NCBI RefSeq assembly: GCF_002443255.2
Contig: NW_019211454.1
Coordinates: 36,243,877-36,307,876, forward strand
Direction of reading: 5' to 3'
DNA length: 64,000 bases
Source of the DNA: Varroa destructor
Taxonomy: Eukaryota > Arthropoda > Arachnida > Mesostigmata > Varroidae
Below, piece after piece: positions 24,048-34,050 of this stretch. Made by a program: the position numbers and the translations under genes. The first letter of the stretch is position 1, and every line of letters starts with the position of its first letter. The notes beneath the pieces are model-generated. The model was not told the origin of the DNA. It did not search any database and was given only the letters and a program-made list of their open reading frames with translations.

Positions 24048-25540
24048 GGCAAAAGCTTCACAGTGCAGCAGCGGACCGGTACTTATTAGAACAACTAACA
24101 CTCTATTCACTGAAGCTACATACCCAACGAACTAGCTATAGCAGTCGCCATCTGTAGTTGTTGTTGTACAGCCGTCGTTGGTAGAGCGGGCGAACAATCT
24201 GATCTCACTCATTCTTTTTTGTTTTCCCTCGCACGGTGATACATAACACACAAATACATGGGCACAGGCGCAGCAAAATCCAGACACAGACTCACTTGTG
24301 CGTCCGCACCAACAGCAATCGAACCAGTTGCTCCAGCGGCACCAGCTCTGTCGACAGAAGGCGAAGTTAGCAGAAGATGAAAAGCCAGCGGACGACCCGT
24401 CGTCAGTCAGCTCTTCTCTTAGGTGCACAACGACGACGAGCTGGACGGCAATAACCACTGCCTGCTCCGCCGCTAGTGATCAGTAAAGAGCACTGCCTTC
24501 GCCGACTCTCCAACCGCCCGAAGCACTGGCAGGCCGCTGCACGAGCTCTCCACAGTCGCGACGCAGAGAAAAAGAGAGACATCGAGAGCCCAGGTGGCGG
24601 CGGCGGCGGCGGCGGCGGCGGTGGTGGTGGTGGCGGCAGTGGCGGCCAGACAAACAGCGCTCGATCGAAGAACAACACACAGCGAGTGCCGGCCGTATAG
24701 CCAAGCACACATCAATCCACATGCGCGCACACACATCAGACCTGTCTGCTCCAACGGAGGAAAGAAGAATGAATGCGACGCAACACACAGCGTTCACCAG
24801 CACCCGCTATGACCGCTGGCTGGTGAGTCGGCCGTTACGCCGCCGCCACCGTCGCCGCCGCTGCTGCGACCGTTGTTTGTAGCTGAATATGGAAATAGCT
24901 GTTGTTAGTTGCGCTTTCGCGGAGCAAATTGGCGGACAGCGGTAGCTGGAGTTAGGTGGACGTGAGTTTGACTACAGGCGTTCGTTTAACTCAAGGGACG
25001 ACGAGCAAACGTACCTATTTTAATCTGTCACATCGCACGGGAAGCAGCGGCGGCAGCGGCAGCGGCAGCTGCCTCGAAAACCACCATCGAGCACGAGAAG
25101 ACATCAGCCAATGAGCGCACCAAATGGCGCTTGTTACGAGCGATTCCGTCGGCATGACGGCGGCTGGTGCGTTTCAGCAACAGCGACAATAGCGTTAGAT
25201 AGCTGCGCAGCCGGTCTCCGTAACGCAGTCGCCCGCCGTATGGCGGCGCCACCGGTAGATGTATTGTACATATGAGTGCTGTTATGCACCGGTCGTATTT
25301 CTCGCAGCTTTACTATCTGCAAAGAGTTTCTATGAGAGAGAAGAGCAAAAAGTGTAGTGAGTGGGCCGCATTGGAGTCGCCGTCTGTGACCAGCCGTCGG
25401 TTCGTCGCCAATGTCGGCCGTCGAATCTACATGTTGCACGCTCCAACTTGTTGCTATGACTGGGGGCACGTTGCTATGTGCTGCACGCAGAATTTGCTGA
25501 TACTATTGTTAGTATACCGGATAACGGTTGTGTCTTGAGC
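24048..25540. other. GC-rich island, promoter/5' UTR-like
   Basis: This is the most GC- and CpG-rich part of the window. It holds a long (GGC/GGT)n tract and a strong donor-like GGTGGAC|GTGAGT at 24962-24967 on the plus strand. There are CGG/CAG-rich patches near 25043-25070. Open frames on both strands give poly-Gly, poly-Pro and poly-Ala artefacts. The composition fits a 5' UTR exon and promoter of a plus-strand gene whose coding exons lie elsewhere, but no start site is proven. Confidence 0.3.
24595..24646. repeat. (GGC/GGT)n trinucleotide repeat
   Basis: About ten GGC units pass into GGT units and back to GGC. It is read as poly-Gly on one strand and poly-Pro/Ala on the other. Those frames should not be taken as proteins. 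Confidence 0.95.
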
Positions 25541-27619
25541 CATGACACGTCTGCGCTAGCTTGAAACGCTGCTTCGGCAAGAAATTGCATACATTATAAT
25601 ACTTTACCTATGTAATAGTACGTATGGATTTGTGTGTAGCTTCGCCTCTAATCAGCGACCACCGATTCTCAGTTAGTGAGTTGTGGCCGCTACAACACTT
25701 TTGATTGTGCCCGATGCGTCGTCATTGTTTCACAAAGGCGGAAAGGCAAGATTAAACTACTAGCTCGATGGACGGGATGACGAGAAATATAGGACGGCAA
25801 TGCAGCTCTGGAACCGTCACACGTTGCAGCAGTAAAACTAGTTCTGGAATATTGCCTAGCGACAATATTGTTGACCTAAGTTACATAAACATACGTATCG
25901 TTGCCGCATACGGCTAGTACTGTGGTGTCGGTTCACAACGGCAATGTCATCAACGATTATAACAAAAAATGGTCATTGAAAATTCAAAAAAAAATAGGGG
26001 TCCGGTAATAACCTAAGTCAAAATGCAGCGTCTTCTGAAAACGACAATCTGAAATCACAGTATCCATATTGCGGAATATCTCACGGTTACGTCCTCTTGT
26101 GCTGTTATCAGCACAAGGGGACGTAACCGTATAGTACAGCAGCTCGCTTTATCAGACAAAAAACCAGAAGTTTGCCGCTACACTATAACTGCACCGTACA
26201 ACATAATTAGAATTGTGCAGTTCTTAGATAGTGGCGTCCCACTGATAATAAATTGCAGACTCGCATCAAACAATGTATCAAATGCCCAGCTACTCCGCTG
26301 AATCGTTGGTGGTTAGAAGAGGAATAGTGTTGCGTTTACGTTACGCCCTGGTCATTGTTTTTTCGTATGACGCACTGGCAGACCGTTAATTAAAGCGCTG
26401 TTTCGTTCCAGTTCAAAGGGAGGGAAACCAGGCACAAATAATTGGTAATGATAACTGGCAGGCGCAGTTGCGTTAAGCATGATTGGATACATATGCATTA
26501 TACATCTACACATATATTAACTATATTGTGAAACATGGGACTTTCATCTATAGGCGCTATTGGCGGTTTTACACGCCGATGTAAACAGTGGCCTGCTATT
26601 TCGTGCCACGGATATGTGTAATGATTCGAGTTGAAAGTCGGCTTCTTTTTGAACACTCTGTCTATAATTCATACGTCCACCTGAGACAGTTTACATTGCG
26701 ATTTCTCACAATTTCCTACTGATTTCTCTATTTTTGCATTGATGTGTATCAACCGTTTCGACATGCCGTGTTCGAATCGATTTCGAGGTGAAAGGCGTCA
26801 ACAAAGTATCGGATTGGGTATTGTTTTTTCATTGCCAGATCATACATTATTCAAACTCGCCTACTACTGGTCTAATTGTAGGAGCATTATTCGAGGGCCA
26901 CCGCTGTTATGCCGACAAAGTGGCTCAAGGCAGTCGTGAGATTCAATGTAGGTAGCATCAGGACACTCACAACTTCATCTATCGTAATTTACCCCGCGAA
27001 CATTGATGGACGCGCACACGAGTTACGTAACCTACAGGGAATCTCCTATTAGAGCGCGATATATAAGCACATATGGAAGTACAGCGGCGCTATTGCAACT
27101 CCAATCATAGGTGTCTTTTAAAGCAATTTGCTTCAAGTTTCAGTAGGCGTAACTTGGCCCCGATACGAATCAGGATAAGATCACCGATAAGCTTGCCTAT
27201 AGTATTTCAAAGACATTTCTTCCTTCTATTGGTAATGTGCAGACCGTCATTTGTGGCTTGATTTCCGCTCGAAACGGAGCATGTTTACGTCTAGTTTTAC
27301 CGATTCGAGGACAAGTAGTTTATGCAGCGTAGTATTGAATCATAGAATAGTATAGTTTACTTGGCCGCGTCCGGTATTATACAGGCCTGTTGCCTGACCG
27401 AATGGAGAAGCGAATCGCTTCTGAGAAATCCTATGAGGAACGCGTGTAGACAATATATTGACTCTCGGCCAACGGCAATGGCGACGTCAAACAGAAACCA
27501 CTTAATAGTGATAATCAATAGCCCTACAGAAACCGTGAAATGTCGGTTGGTGAAGTCGCTCGATGAGTAGTTGGCTTTTAAGGGAGCGGGTGCACCCGGC
27601 CCGCGTTTCGTTCCCGCAG
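25541..27619. other. Spacer containing a strong hairpin
   Basis: Apart from the foldback at 26083-26130 no gene or regulatory element is supported. Short frames at 26739-26939 and 27073-27261 have no recognisable features. Confidence 0.4.
26083..26130. repeat. Near-perfect 22-bp foldback hairpin with TTAT loop
   Basis: The arms 26083-26104 and 26109-26130 pair over 22 bp with a single T-G wobble, around a four-base TTAT loop. The core of the left arm is GGTTACGTCCTCTTGTGCTG. The arms are GC-richer than the flanks, and pairing stops abruptly outside them. No open frame spans it. The stem is too short and the loop too tight for a standard miRNA precursor. Confidence 0.9.
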
Positions 27620-27745
27620 ATGAGAGATGGAGGGTTATTCCGGATCTATTCGTATATAAACAGGCGAAGCAAGAAAAAGAGAAATCCGTACTGCGCCGAG
27701 CAGCTGGTACTCGTCACGGATCTGCTATTGCTAAACTAGGTATAG
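27620..27745 (+). CDS. Candidate internal exon, unrecognised Lys/Glu/Arg-rich segment
   Basis: A 126-nt block lies between a good acceptor (TTTCGTTCCCGCAG) and a consensus donor GTAAGT (27746-27751). It begins with two bases of a split codon, carries 41 codons and ends with one base. The peptide includes ERWRVIPDLFVYKQAKQEKE and then RRAAGTRHGSAIAKLGI: a hydrophobic start, then a charged helix-like stretch. The frame continues open beyond the donor to a stop at 27781-27783. A second frame starting with the ATG at 27620 is also open for 39 codons. The splice phase matches the candidate exon at 28420-28558 if the latter is read in its second frame. No family is recognised. Confidence 0.32.
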
Positions 27746-28419
27746 GTAAGTTATCGCAGACAGCCGAACTGGATTACACCTAGGGAGGTTCTCTTCTGAA
27801 GAACGACGCGCGCCCCGTGGGTGAAACTGTGAAGGTTGCGAACAGATGGATGGCCTGCTTCAGACAAATGCTTTTATGCACTTTTTTCCCGTCTTCCTTG
27901 TAATATACACTTGTAGTTGCCGTCTCGCCGAACCTAGAACGAGGACCCTAGACCTAAAAACCGGAGTCCGACTAGCCTATCTGACGCCTTCGCCAATGCG
28001 ATCCGCAGAGAAATGAGAGAGGGGACGTAGGACAGAGACGGAGAAATTGCCGGGACTGAATTGTGTACACAGCGAAGTATGTACAAGAGCAGTGACTGGC
28101 ACGCGCCACTTGAAATGGTCAGAATTCAAAAAGTAGACCTCGAATGATGAAATAGATCATCGCAGAATATCGCTGCAACAAGCATACATGCACAAATATG
28201 ACTACATTTTTTTTTATAAAATTAAAAATTCACCAAATGTCGCACTCCTTTTAATAAATGTATGTGTGCGGTCCTGTCAGAAGAACTTGAACAAACACAC
28301 GACGGAAGGATAAATATATTTGCATACATTATTTATATAGATATATTCCTGAGCTTGTCATTGCATTTACCCACACACCGTAATTATAGCATTTGCTAAA
28401 CAACATCTCTCTGCTTTAG
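27746..28419. other. Possible intron between two candidate exons
   Basis: It begins with GTAAGT and ends with CTCTCTGCTTTAG, so it could be a 674-bp intron. It carries T-rich and AT-rich sequence at 28205-28250. I see no other features. Confidence 0.25.
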
Positions 28420-28558
28420 TTAAATTTAATGGATTGTCGAAAGGCTCATTTACAAACTTTTTACAAGATTTACAAACTGCAAAAGCGTTTGGCTAGCCTA
28501 AAACGGCAACGACAGAGGCTTATTTTTCCCACAGACGAGCGCATCGTAGGCCTAACAG
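28420..28558 (+). CDS. Candidate exon with basic coiled-coil-like segment
   Basis: A strong acceptor (CTCTCTGCTTTAG, ending 28419) precedes 139 nt ending at CAG|GTGAAC. In the phase-0 frame it reads 46 codons, including YKIYKLQKRLASLKRQRQRL, a basic amphipathic helix with Leu spacing suggestive of a short coiled coil. That frame also stays open to a stop at 28633-28635. If instead it is spliced from the exon ending at 27745 (one base carried over), the frame becomes VKFNGLSKGSFTNFLQDLQ and stops at about 28492, making a short 3' terminus. Both readings look coding-like and cannot both be right. Confidence 0.28.
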
Positions 28559-29665
28559 GTGAACTTATTGACAACACACGAATAGTACTACCCTCATCGT
28601 TTAAGCAAATACCAACAACGCAACTAATTTCATAGGAGTAGAGATATAAGGTAATCTAATTTGGCCGCACATAGGTGGCGCCGGTAAGCTTATCACCGAT
28701 ATGCGTATATTACCGATGCTAGCAATTCCATCGGTCAAGAAAGCAGGGACATGCCAAGGGCCCAAACTGAAAAATTAATTTCTCAAAGCTTAGCGTCATA
28801 TAATTGTTCGTTTTATGGCTACGACATTTCCCGTTCCCTACAAAGAAGGCCAATTTCTAGAAAATGTTTTCCTTGAATTGGTCGGTTCGAAGCTCTCCAC
28901 AGATAACCTCAAGGATATCTTTTCATTTCTGTCTTCCTTCCTATTCTTTATGATCTGCGACATTTCTATGATGCTGCCCAGCGATCAGCGCGAATCTGTG
29001 TACACCTATTTCAGATAATGATATTTTTTATTTTAAACATCGGTCCGTTTGCTTGGGTAACATGTTTATATGTTACCGGATACCTCCATTGGGGTCACGC
29101 CAGCTAGTGGTGACCAATAGCCAGAAGAGGCCATCGGTAGTGATATACTGTAGATTTGAACCGAGCCAGTAACGCGCGCTTGTCCGCAACTGATATGTGG
29201 AAACGTGTGTCTATCTGCTCTGGTATAGTGGAACCGCGAAATTTCTCTACGCATCACGTGTTGGGAGGTAGCATCCTTACTTAAGTTCGTTTCACAGTTT
29301 ATGATCTCTGGCCATCCTCCATATAAGTGCTATGGTTGATTAAAAACGTACGGGTGGAGCGAGTATATTCCTATATGTGTGCTTTAAGAGAGCACCCCCT
29401 GCACTGGTTGCCTTGACGCGTATCTATGCAATATATACGTAGCATACGCAATATCTTTTTGATTCCTAATTTGTGAGATTTTTTTATTTAGTGCGCGGAC
29501 AAATACGCGCGAACCGCCGTGTAGCTGAATCGGCGTATGCTAAGCAGGTCAATAGTAGGTATGATGACTCACAAGAGAAAAATCTTGACTCACTACTATA
29601 ACTACCTCTGCTATAGCGACGACATAAATGCGACGATCAACGGCGATAGGCGCGGCATCTCAAAG

Positions 29666-29998
29666 TGAGGCGGCAATGGCCCTATAGTGTTGCTGAATGA
29701 TCTCGAAGCAAGAATACTTCATCTACATTTACGCGCAGGCTGTGAAGCTTCGCCGAGTGGATATTCTGTGCCTACGATTAGTGCCGGCTGGCAGAAAACA
29801 GAAACTTACTCCTTTACAGATATCTATAATACTTCCTCTGTTAGGTTCGTTCAGGTTGTCGCGTTTTACTCGTTCGTACCCTATACATTTATTATGACAG
29901 TAAACGGTTCTCTTATAGCAGCGTTTGCAAAACAAACGCAGATTCGACCTTTTTACGCTAATGTTGACAAACCGATGACGCACCTTCATATAGTGTAA
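29666..29998 (+). CDS. Open frame with one membrane-like segment, doubtful
   Basis: About 110 codons run between stops with no ATG near the start, so it could only be an internal or terminal exon. Near its middle it reads FVQVVAFYSFVPYTFIMTVN, then GSLIAAFAK: a single hydrophobic segment with a central Pro and a following Asn. This recalls helix 5 of class A peptide receptors. Two other frames, one per strand, are open across the same place, which weakens the case. No splice pair is convincing on this strand; a GTAAGT exists at 29809-29814 only for the opposite strand. I consider chance the leading explanation. Confidence 0.15.
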
Positions 29999-30060
29999 GC
30001 CCGAACTGAGTCGATTCAAGGCCTGCAATGACAATAAAATTTTTGCACAAACTTGCATTA

Positions 30061-30077
30061 CCCCCCCCCCCCCCCCC
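30061..30077. repeat. C17 homopolymer
   Basis: Seventeen consecutive C residues; length is likely unstable and error-prone in assembly. Confidence 0.95.
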
Positions 30078-32072
30078 GAATTGTTGGCCTAAAAATGGTA
30101 CTTGATCAATTTTGTAACAATTTCTAAGGCTACGTTATCGTTTGGCAAATCCTTCCGACAAATCTTGGTAAATCATTCACTTTTTTCCTATTTGTGTGAA
30201 TGAATGAGCGAAACGGAAATAGTCAGTGTTAAAAAACTGAATCAACCTGCGGTTCCGTACAGTTGTACACGTAATCGAATTACGTCACTTCATGAAGCAC
30301 TAAACTAGCTCGAAGAGCGGTTGAAAATAAAAGCTATCTACAATACATAAAAGTGACAGCTAGCGGCTAAAACTCGTGCCAAAAGCCCCGACCTTCTCTG
30401 AGTGTAGCTCATGTAGCATATGGTTAATTATGTTAATATATCGACTCACGTGATCCGGTTTCATTTTGTGATAATCCTCGATTGCGGTCAGCTTTAGAAG
30501 CTACCGGTACAATAACAACGGATGGCCCGATCAATGGAGCATTTCTCATCGTAATTCGGTTGTTGTTCTATCGCCAATGCCAGCGTATCGGCAGGTTAAC
30601 GCGATCGAGGCGCGGTATTTTATGATTGGTTTAGAATAAGTAATATGTATTGTGTTGAAAGCAATTGAATGTCAGAAACTGGCAAAGATATGCATGCCTG
30701 TATAAGGCACCACAATTGACCAGACGCGTCCTGCTGGCTGAAGCACTCCCCGTAGTAGGCGACCATTACACGGTAACAGAATCTGCGCAGAATTGTCATT
30801 TATTGCCGGTTCTATCTATAGTCGGCAGAACCCTAAACAAATCAGCCATCAAGACAGCTATCCTTTAGCAGAGTGCTGACTTACATCGTCGGTCTATGCC
30901 CAAGACCATACGCAGTCGCATCCATTTGGCCCTCAACATGCCCTTGGCCCTGTTCATGCAACGTCGTTCTCAGTGAAATGCATCAAAGAGTTCCTCAAAG
31001 TCTGATTGCTTTTCCTACGGACGGTTGTAAATTGTGGTCGGCCGTCATTGATCAGACGGACCTGTAATCGATAAAACGATAGTGTAGTGTCCAATTATCT
31101 ATCCTTCAGCCGCTATCTACAAACTAGTAAAATCAACACTGCGGGCAGCCTCATTGATAGGGCTCTCGGAGCTCTTATTATGTGGTTGTACGAAATGCAT
31201 CAAGGTGACCTTGAGCTGGAGGCTGGAACAGGAACTACAACAAATGTCATTGTTGATGTTACCTGAACGATCTGTTCCGAGATGGATGGTGACTCAGCTC
31301 TCATAAAACGATGGTGCGCAGTTGGGACTATGTCGTTCTTTAGTCGCAATGAATGTTAGCGATAAATCCGATAACACTCTTATTACGCCAATGACAGCTG
31401 CCAATTGAAATAAAGGGTAAGTTACTATTGGAAATGTCGCTGGCTTGTTTGTAGCCTTCGTATGAGGAACTGCTTAGCCAACTTCTTTGCTGCTGCTGCA
31501 GCAGCGTCGGAACGAATCGATTATGATTTTCTATACGTACATAATGCATACAGGCTCATATTTTACCTAGTTTTCTTTACCGGGGCAAGTCATGCCTGTG
31601 TCGCATAGCTTATGGCCTAACAAATTCTCAAATAAATATCTTATTCCTACGAGCCATAAATGGATAAAATGCTCCACTCATTCAATGAACGACAGCTAAC
31701 ATGTCGATTATCTTCAAATTGGTGCTGTTCCAAGCAAAAGGTTTTTGACTTATATCTGCCTGGTATGTATGTATATATATATATATGACTGATGTGTTGG
31801 TAACAGTCATTTCGCGTTTCCTCTACGCATAGTTTTAGTTCCCGGTAGGCTGTTACTGTGGACCGGTCTGAATCATTCCTGAATACAGACATATTATGCC
31901 GTTTTTGTTAATACTTATAAATAAAAAAAAAGCATAACAAGCATGTTTCGGTAAAAACCATATTTGCATTTCTCTGTTCAATCAAATATTCTTTGCATTT
32001 ATGTCTGCATTTCTTCAAGGAAGAGAAAAGCTGAAAGCAGGCGACCGCCTTTCCTTGAAATAAATTTAAACC

Positions 32073-32540
32073 TCAATAGTTTTTAACAATGATTAAATAT
32101 ACAGTATACACCACCAAACAAGCGTGAGTGTAATAGGTCAACGTACGGTCAGTGCTGCCAGCCATCGGATGTGCGGAAACGGATGGTGAAGTCGCTCGGT
32201 CTACTTTGTTGCTGGGAGCTCTCCGCCGTATGGTGACAGTTTGACCGTTCGTTTGAACATGGAAGTTTTCTCTGCCTGACGTTGCTGTCGCAGTAACACT
32301 CTGGATTTTAGTTGATGTCGGCTCACGATCTCGCAGATCTTTGGTAATAGTGGATTCGAGGGACACCTCACTTTCGCAGCCTTCATCTTCTTCAGGAACA
32401 GGGGTCACAAGGCTAGCGCCTTCCAGTAGGCAAGTAGTATCTCCCGTCAGCGTGCCCTTATCGTACCATGGGTTGTAGACTCGTAGAGGTCCACCGTCCA
32501 GACGGACGCGCTCGAAGTCAATTGCTACTTTGTCACTGAT
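32073..32540 (-). CDS. Terminal coding exon of an unrecognised gene
   Basis: The minus-strand exon begins after a TTACAG acceptor (ending at 32541), has 155 open codons in phase 0 and ends in TAA at 32073. The first 40 or so residues look folded (ISDKVAIDFERVRLDGGPLR, then VYNPWYDKGTLTGDTT). They are followed by an acidic patch (PVPEEDEGCESE), a Ser/Thr/Arg-rich disordered stretch with TIRRRAPSNK, and a short hydrophobic end (CLVVYTVYLIIV) before the stop. That end might be a membrane or GPI-type tail but is only about 12 residues. It joins in frame to the exon at 32644-32706 across a 103-bp intron. No AATAAA was seen in the 170 bp downstream; CATAAA occurs near 31998. It lies 1.5 kb downstream of IFT57 on the same strand, so IFT57 may be nested in one of its introns. 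I do not recognise the family. Confidence 0.6.
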   Translation of the reverse strand: MSDKVAIDFERVRLDGGPLRVYNPWYDKGTLTGDTTCLLEGASLVTPVPEEDEGCESEVSLESTITKDLRDREPTSTKIQSVTATATSGRENFHVQTNGQTVTIRRRAPSNKVDRATSPSVSAHPMAGSTDRTLTYYTHACLVVYTVYLIIVKNY

Positions 32541-32643
32541 CTGTAATGGAGTACAGGATAATCAACACGAGATTACTTTACAGTTTAATGGCTGACGAAG
32601 CATTAGTAAAGATATGCATACAGGATCAATAAGGGCGACTGAC

Positions 32644-32706
32644 CTTTGTAGACGCATCGACCGTGAAAGATTTCCGAACGCGTGCCCCGAACATATTTAC
32701 CGATAT
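32644..32706 (-). CDS. Penultimate exon of the same unrecognised gene
   Basis: Exactly 21 codons lie between acceptor GTGTTTAG (32707 upward, preceded by a T-rich tract) and donor AAG|GTCAGT (32638-32643). Phase is 0 at both ends, reading ISVNMFGARVRKSFTVDAST plus a final Lys. Splicing to the 32073-32540 exon keeps the frame open across the junction. Two compatible exons separated by a short intron are the main evidence that this gene is real. Earlier exons were not found between here and IFT57, so the gene probably extends upstream through or beyond it. Confidence 0.55.
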
Positions 32707-33956
32707 CTAAACACATAACTAAAAAGCCATATCAGAAAGTTACTTTATCCTTTGATGCTATTAGTAACTAGAAAGTCCTTTTTAGGGGAAGGAAGAAATA
32801 TGTAATAATATGATACTTTAAATAAATAAATAAATAAAGATAAATACTTTAATAAAAGTATGAGCAAAAAGAAGTCACGTTTATGCTAGGTATAGACAAA
32901 CCTAGATTTCTCAAACCATAGTTACTACCAACTATTTGAGGATATCAGTGAGATATATCTATTGAAAGCAAGGGTACAATTTTAAAAACAATCTAGGCAC
33001 TCAATTTTTCATGTGTCTTTTTTCCATAATACTTCAACTACTAAAATGCTAGGATTATAGAGGATTGGAAAACGCGACAGTTTTTATTTTATCATATATT
33101 TACATGTATAGCAACGGTAATTACTTAACGTGGTATAACTGTTTGTTGTGTTTTCCTTTCAAAAAATAGAGTATCACATTCGGTCTTATAAGATATGCCT
33201 CATGTACTCTGCTCCGATCGGTTTTATTCCACCAACTTTGTTTCTTATAGTAATATATAGTATAATTCAAAGACGCAGTCCCAATTTACAAAAATATCAA
33301 CAGCTGACTCCAGTAGTCCACAATTCTCGTCGTATTCGACAAAAAAAATCCGCTCCGAAGATTACAAAACATATTATCTGAACATTGATTTCAATATAAA
33401 AACATTAGATTTGCCAGCTGTTTATTGTTTCCATTCTTAAGCTTAACACTTGGCCATCGCTGTCCTCAGCGTTTCTGTACTTATGTCAATGGTCGACGTA
33501 GGTGTTCGGCGCTTTACCTCCCTGGAGTCTTTACGGTCAAATTCTGGCAACCCTGTGCGGTATATGGCCGCTTATTCTGCGTCAAAGAACTAGCGTCAAT
33601 AGAAAGTCGAGCCTTTTTCTATAGTCACTGGTCTTTAGCGACCGAGCCCTCTTCGATGACTTCGTTCGGTGCCGGTGATCGCTTGGACTACGACCTGACA
33701 CCACTAGCGGGACTAACGGTTGCCTCGAGAGCGATCTGCTTCTTGCTTCCATCTCAGTGCTTATTTCTGCGTTTCCGGCTTTCTGCTCATTCAGCTGACC
33801 GGTCTCCAAGGTTCATGTATTTTGGTTGCTTCTGCTGATTTAGTCAACGCATACTGCGTCGTTGCCACCGAATGGTTATTATGCCTATTATTACAATAGA
33901 TCAGCAAGTAGCTGGGGCTTGTACAAACCGTGTCCGGATAAAGAGTTTGTTTTTTT
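32707..33956. other. Intron or intergenic gap between the terminal exons and IFT57
   Basis: The first 700 bp are AT-rich. A GC-balanced block at about 33.4-33.85 kb is open on both strands (plus frame 33425-33838, minus frame 33582-33809). Neither reading shows a recognisable domain or a usable splice pair into the next exon; a promising minus-strand exon ending at GGGAG|GTAAAG contains a stop in the required frame. Confidence 0.35.
32819..32838. repeat. (AAAT)n tetranucleotide repeat
   Basis: About five tandem AAAT units in AT-rich intronic or intergenic DNA. Confidence 0.9.
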
Positions 33957-33962
33957 TTTATT
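33957..33962 (-). terminator. Poly(A) signal AATAAA for IFT57
   Basis: On the minus strand the IFT57 stop is followed about 90 bp later by GATAATAAAAAAAAAC, containing a canonical AATAAA. It is the first such signal downstream and gives a compact 3' UTR. Confidence 0.6.
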
Positions 33963-34050
33963 ATCTATACCTTTGTAAAAATGTAAGTTATCAAAGAGCA
34001 ATTTTTGATTTAAAAATTTCCTCGCTTTGTCAAGCACATGGGTGATATGT

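Larger units (their letters stand above)
28559..32072. other. Spacer with weak receptor-like open frames
   Basis: It contains an open frame at 28815-29018 (starts MATTFPVPYKEGQ, good start context, hydrophobic middle), the frame at 29666-29998, a C17 homopolymer, and interrupted frames at 30.7-31.3 kb discussed as a finding. There is a palindromic CTGCTGCAGCAG near 31491 and a (TA)n run at 31772-31785. No complete gene is supported. Confidence 0.35.

Noticed and set aside
24403..24812. Several frames giving poly-Pro, poly-Gly, poly-Ala or poly-His proteins
   Set aside because: All are read-outs of the (GGC/GGT)n repeat; both strands and multiple frames are open.
29066..29257. Minus-strand 63-codon frame
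   Set aside because: It overlaps equally open plus-strand readings and has no motif or splice support.
33460..33590. Minus-strand exon ending at GGGAG|GTAAAG that could precede the exon at 32706
   Set aside because: The frame needed for a phase-0 junction contains a TAA just after the proposed acceptor.
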